Assembly: GCA_017451975.1 (NCBI GenBank)
Contig: JAFTNI010000053.1
Span: 1-13,207 of the forward strand
Length of the DNA: 13,207 bases
Source of the DNA: Clostridia bacterium
GTDB lineage: Bacteria > Bacillota > Clostridia > Oscillospirales > CAG-272
Reading direction: 5' to 3'
A model generated the notes under the pieces. The model was not told the DNA's origin and ran no database searches. It was given only the letters and a program-made list of their open reading frames with translations. The position numbers and the translations under genes were made by a program. This document shows positions 1 through 4,887 of the stretch, piece after piece. The first letter of the stretch is position 1. Every line of letters begins with the position of its first letter.

Positions 1-1
1 G

Positions 2-454
2 GATAAAAACCTTAAAAACAAGTTGATAAAAGCGGAAAATTTGAGCGGTATTCTTAATTGGTGTATTGAGGGGTTGAAACTCTACTACAAAGACGGAGCA
101 AAGCCACCGCAGGCAGTTACCACCGCCACCGATGAATACAGGACGAACAGCGACAAAATCGGTAATTTTATAGCGGAATGTTTGGAACAGCAGGCAGGCA
201 CGAACACAAAAGCCCTTGATGTTTATATCAAATATAAAGAATGGTGTTCAAATAATGGTTTTGGTGTAGAAAATAAAGGCAATTTCTTTGATGAATTAAG
301 GGGAAAGAACATCTTTGCACCGAGCGGAACAATCAACGGTGTTACCGTCCGCAATGTTATAAAAGATTATGTTCTTATTCGGGACGAAATCGAGGAAAGA
401 CCGCCTTATTATTCATATTCAAGCCGTAAATCTGACCGAAATTATTATGATTAA
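2..454 (+). CDS. Phage/plasmid primase, P4/D5 family, C-terminal fragment (cut by window edge)
   Basis: This is the C-terminal about 150 residues of a D5/P4-like primase-helicase. The frame stays open to the left edge (it reads D-K-N-L-K-N-K before the first possible TTG at 23), so the start lies outside the window. The recognisable family pattern is GILNWCIEGLKLYY, then P-x-x-V, ATDEYR, SDKIGNFI, and a predicted winged-helix tail (VYIKYKEWCSNNGF, then FFDELRGK). In P4 phage and related integrative or satellite elements, this protein unwinds and primes the element's own replication. The upstream helicase Walker motifs would be outside the window, so activity cannot be judged. An 83-nt palindrome follows 7 nt after the stop. 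The gene is AT-rich, like the rest of the left part and unlike the chromosomal genes to the right. Family assignment is from remembered motif patterns and is fairly secure; the exact element type is inference. Confidence 0.8.
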   Translation, partial: DKNLKNKLIKAENLSGILNWCIEGLKLYYKDGAKPPQAVTTATDEYRTNSDKIGNFIAECLEQQAGTNTKALDVYIKYKEWCSNNGFGVENKGNFFDELRGKNIFAPSGTINGVTVRNVIKDYVLIRDEIEERPPYYSYSSRKSDRNYYD

Positions 455-461
455 CTGTAAA

Positions 462-544
462 TGTGCAATTTGTGCAAAAAATATGTGAACTACTCTATTA
501 TATCAAATAGAGATACTTTACATAAAAAAAGCACATTTTGCACA
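462..544. repeat. 83-nt extended imperfect palindrome between the primase and the micro-ORFs
   Basis: The whole spacer folds around one centre near 502-503. The outer arms 462-475 and 531-544 pair at 12 of 14 positions. The middle arms 482-492 and 514-524 pair except for one mismatch and one G-T. The inner arms 493-499 (CTCTATT) and 506-512 (AATAGAG) pair perfectly around a 6-nt loop. Runs of A face each other at 476-481 and 525-530. There is no U-run after it, so it does not look like an intrinsic terminator. It could be a replication or protein-binding site, a cruciform, or a structured 5' UTR for the gene at 568. Confidence 0.7.
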
Positions 545-567
545 GATACAAAAACAGGAGTGATTTT

Positions 568-705
568 TTGACAAAATACATAGATGAAATGTTAGAAAAG
601 TTATATGCAAAACTGCACAATTTAGAAAAGGACTGCAGGCGTATAAAGAAACTGATAAAAGAACTTGAAAAAATAAAAAGGGGTGAATATTTTGACGGAC
701 TATAA
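568..705 (+). CDS. 45-aa coiled-coil micro-protein, TTG start
   Basis: This short ORF starts with TTG 8 nt after an AGGAG ribosome binding site (556-560), so translation is well supported despite its size. The 45-residue product is almost entirely a charged helix: a leucine/isoleucine-spaced segment (MLEKLYAKLHNLEK) followed by RRIKKLIKELEKIKRG. It looks like a short coiled coil or a nucleic-acid-binding helix. Its 3' end carries the AAAAGGGGTG ribosome binding site of the next gene and overlaps that gene by 14 nt, which implies translational coupling. I do not recognise a family. It sits immediately after the primase-linked palindrome, so a small accessory role in element replication or control is possible but unproven. 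Confidence 0.6.
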   Translation: MTKYIDEMLEKLYAKLHNLEKDCRRIKKLIKELEKIKRGEYFDGL

Positions 706-841
706 CGCTATGCTTATTGACTTACTCAATGAGAAAATAAAAGACTTAATCAATGATAAAGTCGCAATGCGTAAAGAAATTAAAAAGTTAAAGGCTGAAA
801 TCCGAGAACTTAAAAAGGGAGTGAACGCAGTTGAAGAATAA
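692..841 (+). CDS. 49-aa coiled-coil micro-protein, TTG start, overlaps both neighbours
   Basis: Translation begins at TTG (692-694), about 6 nt after the AAGGGGTG ribosome binding site inside the preceding gene. The product has an N-terminal amphipathic part (MLIDLLNEKIKDLI) and a lysine/glutamate-rich helix (KEIKKLKAEIRELKKG). It overlaps the upstream gene by 14 nt and the downstream lipoprotein gene by 11 nt. Its layout resembles the preceding micro-protein, with a hydrophobic helix, a basic heptad-like helix and a terminal K-G before the next Shine-Dalgarno, so the two may be distant paralogues. Part of this likeness is forced by the embedded ribosome binding site. No function can be assigned. 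Confidence 0.6.
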   Translation: MTDYNAMLIDLLNEKIKDLINDKVAMRKEIKKLKAEIRELKKGVNAVEE

Positions 842-1151
842 AGTTGCTTTTGTGTTGCTTTTGTCTATGTGTTTGATGTTATTTGCAGGGTGCAACAATG
901 AGCCGAAAATGCTTTATCAGAGCAATAGCGTTGAAATCGTCCGAGAGGGCAATAAAACGGCTGTATATGACCTTTTAGCAGATAAGGAATACAACTACAT
1001 AACAAAGCGTGTAAAGCGTTCAGAGGGCGTTTCAGAGCCTTATACAACGGTTGACACGGACACAATAAAAATAGAGATAATTCCGTCAGGTTTGCGAGTA
1101 TATGACAAAGCGGAAAACAAAATTTTTACTATCGAAAGGAAGATAAAATAA
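831..1151 (+). CDS. Small putative lipoprotein, unknown function
   Basis: This is a 106-residue protein with a clear lipoprotein signal: a short basic N-terminus (MKNK), a hydrophobic stretch (VAFVLLLSMCLMLFAG) and a lipobox L-F-A-G-C with the acylated cysteine at residue 21. It should be anchored to the outer face of the cytoplasmic membrane, leaving about 85 mostly beta-like, charged residues outside. The start is TTG, preceded by AAAAAGGGAG inside the upstream gene, with an 11-nt overlap. The next gene starts 2 nt after its stop, so the cluster reads as one operon. Small lipoproteins on mobile elements sometimes act in surface or entry exclusion, but nothing in this sequence proves that here. 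I do not recognise the family. Confidence 0.75.
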   Translation: MKNKVAFVLLLSMCLMLFAGCNNEPKMLYQSNSVEIVREGNKTAVYDLLADKEYNYITKRVKRSEGVSEPYTTVDTDTIKIEIIPSGLRVYDKAENKIFTIERKIK

Positions 1152-1153
1152 TT

Positions 1154-1810
1154 ATGGCACAGTATAGAAATGTAACGGAGTTTTTAACCAAAATCAGAGA
1201 AACATACAACAAAGCAAGAGAAGAATATACCCTCTTGAATGATAGACTTGATAAAATTGAGGCATTGAGAAAGCGTGATATTGAAAGAGGGTGGGCAAAT
1301 CCTCAATTTCAAAAAGAGGACACCGAAACATATCAGAAAAACAAAGCAGAAATCAAAAAGCAACTTTCTGAACTTATCAATAATACTAATGCTGAATACG
1401 AAAGAATAAAGTCTGAATGTGAGGCGGTTTTTGGTGAGTATGACCGAGCAACAGGAAAGAAAGTTGACCTTGCAACAGTTGAACTGTTAAAGAGCGGTAT
1501 TTTGCGACCTGATGAAATCAAAGCACTTATTAACGATTTTGACGGCAATTCCGCTATGCTCCGTATTATCGGAGATTATGCCTATAAAAGAGGCAAGGAA
1601 GAAAAGGACAAAGAGTTATTTGCTATCGGTACGCAATTCAAAGATTATCGCATACCATACAACGAACATCTTGACACGCTTATTATGTGGAGTCAAAAGG
1701 CTATGCGTGATGACAGAGGACTTTCTGACGGTATAGCAAGAGTATATGACGAACAGGCTGACAAGATTTTTGCAGATGCAGAGGGCGTTTATATCACGGT
1801 GAGTGAGTAA
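1154..1810 (+). CDS. Unknown 218-aa charged, partly coiled-coil protein of the mobile element
   Basis: Start ATG at 1154 follows an AAAGGAAG ribosome binding site by about 11 nt and lies just 2 nt after the lipoprotein stop. The 218-residue product has no signal peptide or membrane segment. Residues about 10-110 are lysine/glutamate-rich and probably a long helical or coiled-coil region (YNKAREEYTLLNDRLDKIEA, then KNKAEIKKQLSELI). The second half is more globular, with a segment LLKSGILRPDEIKALINDF and a short acidic C-terminus. It ends at the TAA that overlaps the next gene's ATG by one base. The position in a run of element genes and the lack of any known domain suggest an accessory mobile-element protein. 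A virion scaffold or structural role is conceivable only from the helical character. Confidence 0.7.
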   Translation: MAQYRNVTEFLTKIRETYNKAREEYTLLNDRLDKIEALRKRDIERGWANPQFQKEDTETYQKNKAEIKKQLSELINNTNAEYERIKSECEAVFGEYDRATGKKVDLATVELLKSGILRPDEIKALINDFDGNSAMLRIIGDYAYKRGKEEKDKELFAIGTQFKDYRIPYNEHLDTLIMWSQKAMRDDRGLSDGIARVYDEQADKIFADAEGVYITVSE

Positions 1811-2139
1811 TGCGAACAGGTGAGGAACAGGCGAAAAATGACAATTTAACTGTCGAGGAAGTGTCGATAAATTTCAATCTTGATGACCTTGATTTTTCTT
1901 TTGATGACTTTGAAATTGACCTTGATATTGACCTCTCTTTTGACTTTGATTTTCTCAACGAACAGAAGCCGAACAGAAGAACGAACAGAGAGCGAACAAA
2001 GAGCGAACAAAGAGAAAATGCAAAAATTAACTGTGAGCGAACTGTGAGAACGAAGCACGAGCGAAGCCCGAGAAAAACAATATTGAACTCGAGAGGAAGT
2101 CGAGAACGAAGCCAAGAGGAAGCCAAGAGAAAGCCGTGA
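1810..2139 (+). CDS. 109-aa bipolar protein: acidic/hydrophobic N-half, arginine-rich C-half
   Basis: The ATG overlaps the preceding TAA (TAATG), so translation probably restarts by coupling. Residues 10-52 contain about 15 Asp/Glu and no Lys or Arg. Within them residues 23-49 alternate acidic and hydrophobic side chains (for example DLDFSFDDFEIDLDIDLSFD), as expected for an exposed beta-strand. Residues 53-109 switch to about 20 Lys/Arg with many Gln, Asn and Ser, and look disordered. That basic half is encoded by GA-rich short repeats that continue beyond the stop codon, so part of it may have grown by repeat expansion. An acidic strand-like face could mimic DNA or bind a basic partner, but that is inference. 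I do not recognise a family. The stop-start coupling and strand continuity support a real gene, though not strongly. Confidence 0.55.
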   Translation: MRTGEEQAKNDNLTVEEVSINFNLDDLDFSFDDFEIDLDIDLSFDFDFLNEQKPNRRTNRERTKSEQRENAKINCERTVRTKHERSPRKTILNSRGSRERSQEEAKRKP

Positions 2140-2235
2140 AAAATTCACTTGAAGCGGTGCGGAAGCGGTGAGTATTTGGAGATTTTGGAGTCCATAAAAA
2201 AGAGAACGAAGCGAGAACGAAGCAAGAGAAATTTT
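1970..2235 (+). repeat. GA-rich, purine-biased short-repeat tract spanning the gene end and the spacer
   Basis: The plus strand is strongly purine-rich and made of short related units. An 11-nt unit GCGAACAAAGA occurs in tandem near 1992-2013. CAAGAGGAAGC-like units lie near 2095-2135. GAAGCGGTG is repeated near 2151-2170. GAGAACGAAGC is repeated near 2202-2224. The array crosses the 3' end of the preceding gene and continues into untranslated DNA. It could arise by slippage, or act as a polypurine structural element. Confidence 0.6.
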
Positions 2236-2241
2236 GAATAC

Positions 2242-2354
2242 TTCCCCACTATAAAAAAAGAGATTTTCCCCACTATAAAAAAGAATACTGGGCAGATATA
2301 AAAAAGGGATAACAACCTGACAAAACCTGATATTTTTTCATATATAGTGGGGAA
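2242..2354. repeat. 24-nt iteron-like direct repeats with an inverted 12-bp copy
   Basis: Two units starting TTCCCCACTATAAAAAA lie exactly 24 nt apart (2242 and 2266). A degenerate third unit sharing ATATAAAAAAGG-type sequence starts at 2290. The 12-bp TTCCCCACTATA recurs in inverted orientation at 2343-2354. A second related pair starts AACAACCT at 2311 and 2354. No gene occupies this stretch. The arrangement resembles iterons or a regulatory array near the end of an element. The repeats are visible; function is inference. Confidence 0.6.
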
Positions 2355-2369
2355 ACAACCTCATAAAAC

Positions 2370-2435
2370 TTGAAATTCAAAAAATGTAGATGTTGAAAAA
2401 AGTTGAAATTCAAAAATATATATGTTGACAGATGT
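2370..2435. repeat. 33-nt imperfect tandem repeat, two copies
   Basis: The 14-nt block TTGAAATTCAAAAA occurs at 2370-2383 and again at 2403-2416. Each is followed by a similar A/T-rich, TGTTGA-containing tail, giving a 33-nt period. The block is itself nearly palindromic (TTGAAATTCAA), as expected for a dimeric DNA-binding protein. No coding region covers it. Confidence 0.55.
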
Positions 2436-2464
2436 TGACATTTTCAATGTATATGCAACAAAAA

Positions 2465-2509
2465 AGCGGTTGAGGATTTTACACCTTAACCGCTGATTTT
2501 TTATGTTTT
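2465..2509. terminator. Bidirectional intrinsic terminator at the end of the element
   Basis: Arms AGCGGTTGAGG (2465-2475) and CCTTAACCGCT (2484-2494) pair over 11 positions with one G-T wobble around an 8-nt loop. A T-run follows on the plus strand and an A-run precedes it, so it can also act on minus-strand transcription. It would separate the element genes from the converging rplM-rpsI operon. Confidence 0.75.
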
Positions 2510-2518
2510 TTGACCGTT

Positions 2519-2540
2519 CGGACATCAAACGGACATCAAA
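2519..2540. repeat. 11-bp perfect tandem direct repeat near the rpsI 3' flank
   Basis: CGGACATCAAA occurs twice back to back (2519-2529 and 2530-2540), between the element terminator and the rpsI terminator. Short direct repeats near a junction are typical of arm-type binding sites for tyrosine recombinases, but no integrase is visible to support that reading. Confidence 0.5.
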
Positions 2541-2578
2541 AAAGGCTTGCAACAAGGCGAAAACCCTGTAAACAAGCC
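2537..2578 (-). terminator. Intrinsic terminator of rplM-rpsI
   Basis: Read on the minus strand, arms GGCTTG (2578-2573) and CAAGCC (2549-2544) close a stem that continues, after a small internal loop, with ACAGGG pairing to CCTTGT around a TTTTCG loop. A run of six U residues follows immediately. It lies about 18 nt beyond the rpsI stop. Confidence 0.75.
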
Positions 2579-2596
2579 ATTTTCTTGATAAAATAA

Positions 2597-3001
2597 TTAT
2601 CTCTTGGAGAACTGGGGTGCACGACGTGCAGCTTTGAGACCGTATTTCTTTCTTTCTTTCATTCTGGGGTCACGTGTGAGAAGACCTGCTTTTTTGAGTG
2701 CGGGCTTGTAAGCTTCGTCAGCTTTGAGAAGTGCACGAGCAACACCGTGACGGATAGCGCCTGCCTGGCCGGAAATACCGCCGCCCTGAGCTGTGCAAAC
2801 GATATCAAATTTGCCCATTGTTTCTGTAACAGCGAAAGGCTGGTTTACGATGAGCTTGAGTGTTTCGAGGCCGAAGTAATCATCAACATCGCGGCCATTG
2901 ATTGTGATTGCGCCTGTGCCGGGGTATACGCGAACACGAGCAACAGATTTTTTTCTTCTACCTGTACCGTAGAAGTAAGGTTTAGCACTTGTGTATGTCA
3001 T
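2597..3001 (-). CDS. rpsI: 30S ribosomal protein S9
   Basis: S9 (uS9) is a small-subunit protein whose C-terminal tail reaches the P-site tRNA. The 134-residue product has the family signatures GTGRRKKSVARV near the N-terminus, GRDVDDYF, AQGGGISGQAGAIRHGVARAL and the invariant basic end RAPQFSKR. I place the start at ATG 3001, about 9 nt after AAGGAAG. The in-frame TTG at 3007 sits only 3 nt from that ribosome binding site, too close to be likely. The gene follows rplM by 18 nt, the universal L13-S9 pair. The C-terminus is intact. The AT-rich foreign-looking DNA begins right after the stop, which fits integration of an element at the gene's 3' end without damage to the protein. Confidence 0.97.
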   Translation of the reverse strand: MTYTSAKPYFYGTGRRKKSVARVRVYPGTGAITINGRDVDDYFGLETLKLIVNQPFAVTETMGKFDIVCTAQGGGISGQAGAIRHGVARALLKADEAYKPALKKAGLLTRDPRMKERKKYGLKAARRAPQFSKR

Positions 3002-3019
3002 CTTCAATTACTTCCTTTC

Positions 3020-3451
3020 TCAGTCAACAACAACTGCTGTGGGCTGCTGTGCCTGCTGATTGTGTTCTGCGCCTGCGTAAACTTTGAGGCGTGTGAGAGA
3101 TTTTGCACCGATGTGGTTGTGGGGGAGCATACCCTTAACTGCGAGTTCTACTGCGAGCTCAGGTTTTGTAGCCATGAGTTCTTTGTAGCTTACAGCTTTG
3201 AGACCGCCGATGTAACCGGAATGACGGTAGTAGAATTTCTTTTCGAGCTTCTTACCTGTAAGAACTGCTTTGGAAGCGTTTACAACGATTACATATTCGC
3301 CGCAGTCAACATGGGGTGTGAACTCGGGGCGATTTTTACCTCTGAGAATGTTAGCGGCAGCAACTGCAACTTTGCCGAGGGGCATATCTGTTGCGTCGAT
3401 TACATACCACTTACGTTCAAGAGTTTCTGTTTTTGCCATGAAAGTGGACAT
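3020..3451 (-). CDS. rplM: 50S ribosomal protein L13
   Basis: L13 (uL13) is an early assembly protein of the large ribosomal subunit. The 143-residue product matches the family length and carries RKWYVIDATDMPLGKVA, AAANILRGKNRPEFTPHVDCGEYVIVVNA, the GYIGGLK segment and VKGMLPHNHIGAKSLTRLKVYAG. The start ATG at 3451 is preceded by a strong GGAGG about 8 nt upstream. The gene leads the rplM-rpsI operon. The short C-terminal extension (QQAQQPTAVVVD) is normal for Firmicutes. Upstream lie a hairpin leader and a near-consensus sigma-A promoter, so expression is expected to be high and probably autoregulated through the leader, as proposed for this family. Confidence 0.97.
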   Translation of the reverse strand: MSTFMAKTETLERKWYVIDATDMPLGKVAVAAANILRGKNRPEFTPHVDCGEYVIVVNASKAVLTGKKLEKKFYYRHSGYIGGLKAVSYKELMATKPELAVELAVKGMLPHNHIGAKSLTRLKVYAGAEHNQQAQQPTAVVVD

Positions 3452-3522
3452 TTTTTAATCCTCCGTAATTATTTTTATTGGGTCGGCTTTCTTAAAACGA
3501 GCCGCCTTTATCATTTACAACG
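3452..3522 (-). ncRNA. L13-leader-like 5' UTR of rplM
   Basis: The transcript expected from the promoter at 3529-3557 has a leader of about 70 nt before rplM. It contains a GC-rich hairpin: GGCGGCT (3506-3500) pairs with AGCCGACC (3488-3481) with one bulged A. Firmicute rplM genes carry a conserved L13 leader thought to bind L13 for feedback control. The position and hairpin fit. A covariance-model match to the Rfam L13 leader would settle it. Confidence 0.55.
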
Positions 3523-3528
3523 TAAGAG

Positions 3529-3557
3529 ATTATAACACGCAAAACTTAACTTGTCAA
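3529..3557 (-). promoter_or_regulatory. Sigma-A promoter of rplM-rpsI
   Basis: On the minus strand, TTGACA (3557-3552) and TATAAT (3534-3529) both match consensus perfectly with a 17-nt spacer. Transcription should start near 3522. Phased A-tracts lie just upstream (see the repeat at 3561-3645). Confidence 0.92.
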
Positions 3558-3560
3558 TAC

Positions 3561-3645
3561 TTTTTTGAAACTTTTTTTGAACAATTTAATTTACAAAATC
3601 AAATGCTCTTGTTTTCTCTCGTTTTCTCTTGTTTTCTCGCTTTTT
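3561..3645. repeat. Phased A/T-tracts and 10-bp tandem repeat upstream of the rplM promoter
   Basis: Three tandem copies of GTTTTCTCTC or close variants occupy 3611-3640, putting T-tracts 10 nt apart. Two more T-tracts at 3561-3566 and 3572-3578 are 11 nt apart and adjoin the -35 box. On the rplM template this is UP-element-like, helically phased A-tract DNA that would be bent and could raise promoter strength. The rest of 3540-3747 holds no gene that I can support. Confidence 0.55.
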
Positions 3646-3747
3646 CTAAAGTGTTGTGCAATAAATTTTTTTTGCTTTCTTTTGTTGGAATTGTGCAAAA
3701 ACGCAGATAATGTCGCATTTAGGTGATGAATTTATTCACATCGGCTA

Positions 3748-3776
3748 TGGACTTTTTTTACACTTTGTGATAGAAT
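3748..3776 (+). promoter_or_regulatory. Probable promoter of the prfA operon
   Basis: TGGACT (3748-3753; four of six consensus matches), a 17-nt spacer and TAGAAT (3771-3776; five of six) with a TGN extension directly before the -10. The start of transcription would be near 3783, giving a 5' UTR of about 25 nt. Confidence 0.6.
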
Positions 3777-3807
3777 AATTGTGACTTAATATTATATGGA
3801 GATTTAT

Positions 3808-4887
3808 ATGCTTAATAAGCTTGAACAGATAAAAATAAAATTTGAAAAAACGGAAGCCGAGCTTTCTTCGCCGGAGGCTGTGGCAAACCAGGAAAAATTC
3901 CGCGCGCTTATGCGCGAGCACAAAAAGCTTGCGCCCATAGTGGAAAAATTCCGCGAATATAGGAAAGCCTGCACAGAGGAAGAGGATGCCGAGCTTATGC
4001 TAGACGAAGCAGACGACGCAGAAATGAAAAAGATGATAGTGGAAGAAATATCTTTCCAAAGGGAGAAGAAAAAAGAGCTTTGGGAGGAGCTTCAGATATT
4101 GCTTCTGCCGCGCGACCCCAACGACGATAAGAACGTTATTATGGAAATACGCGCGGGCGCGGGCGGCGAGGAGGCGGCGCTTTTTGCGGGCTCGCTCTAC
4201 AGAATGTACTCTATGTACGCCGAAAGCATAAGCTGGAAAACAGAGCTTATGGGCGCTAACGAAACGGAGCTTGGCGGCTACCGCGAGGTTTCCTTTATGG
4301 TAACGGGCGACGGCGCTTATTCAAAGCTAAAGTTTGAAAGCGGCGTTCACCGCGTTCAGCGCGTGCCCGAAACGGAAACGCAGGGCAGAATACACACATC
4401 TACGGTAACAGTCGCCGTGCTTCCCGAGGTGGAGGATATTGAAATAGAAATCCGCCCCGAGGACCTGCAGGTGGAAACGTGTAAATCCAGCGGCGCGGGC
4501 GGCCAGCACATAAACAAAACCGAAAGCGCAATAAGAATAATTCACAAGCCAAGCGGCCTTGTTATTGAATGCCAGGAGGAGCGAAGCCAGCACAAGAACC
4601 GCGAAAAAGCGATGAAGATGCTGCGCGCAAAGCTCTACGATATAGAAAAAACGAAGCAGGATAACGCTATTGCCTCCGAGCGCAAAAGCCAGGTCGGCAC
4701 GGGCGACAGAAGCCAGAAAATACGCACATATAACTTTCCGCAAAGCCGTGTGACCGACCGTCGCATAGGCTTTACCACGCACAATTTTGACGGATTTTTA
4801 GATGGCGAAATAGACGAAATGATAATGGCGCTCATAGCGGCAGACACTGCTGAAAAATTAAAGGGAAGTGCAGAAAATGCAAACTGA
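3808..4887 (+). CDS. prfA: Peptide chain release factor 1 (RF1)
   Basis: RF1 recognises UAA and UAG and triggers peptide release at the ribosome. The 359-residue product has the expected length. Residues 231-233 form the catalytic GGQ in SSGAGGQHINKTESAIR, whose glutamine is methylated by PrmC. Residues 187-189 are P-E-T, the RF1-type decoding tripeptide in GVHRVQRVPETETQGRIHTS, and not the RF2 S-P-F. The helical N-terminal domain covers about residues 1-100. I chose ATG 3808 because GGAG lies 6 nt before it; the ATG at 3796 would include that ribosome binding site. The gene heads a five-gene operon. Its stop overlaps the next gene by 11 nt. No prmC gene follows, although prmC is a frequent neighbour of prfA. 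Confidence 0.96.
   Translation: MLNKLEQIKIKFEKTEAELSSPEAVANQEKFRALMREHKKLAPIVEKFREYRKACTEEEDAELMLDEADDAEMKKMIVEEISFQREKKKELWEELQILLLPRDPNDDKNVIMEIRAGAGGEEAALFAGSLYRMYSMYAESISWKTELMGANETELGGYREVSFMVTGDGAYSKLKFESGVHRVQRVPETETQGRIHTSTVTVAVLPEVEDIEIEIRPEDLQVETCKSSGAGGQHINKTESAIRIIHKPSGLVIECQEERSQHKNREKAMKMLRAKLYDIEKTKQDNAIASERKSQVGTGDRSQKIRTYNFPQSRVTDRRIGFTTHNFDGFLDGEIDEMIMALIAADTAEKLKGSAENAN

Noticed and set aside
831..1151. Treating the lipoprotein as a toxin or lysis protein
   Set aside because: It has a clear lipobox and a soluble domain of about 85 residues; nothing in sequence or neighbours points to a toxin pair.
2242..2313. Possible CRISPR array from 24-nt spaced repeats
   Set aside because: The units are contiguous, with no unique spacers of regular size, only two good copies, and no cas gene nearby.
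2747..3535. Long open frame on the plus strand opposite rplM and rpsI
   Set aside because: It is exactly antisense to two conserved ribosomal protein genes, is cysteine-rich and unlike any protein, and has no credible ribosome binding site.
3796..3807. Upstream ATG for RF1
   Set aside because: The GGAG ribosome binding site lies just after this ATG, at the right distance from ATG 3808, and the shorter product fits RF1 length.
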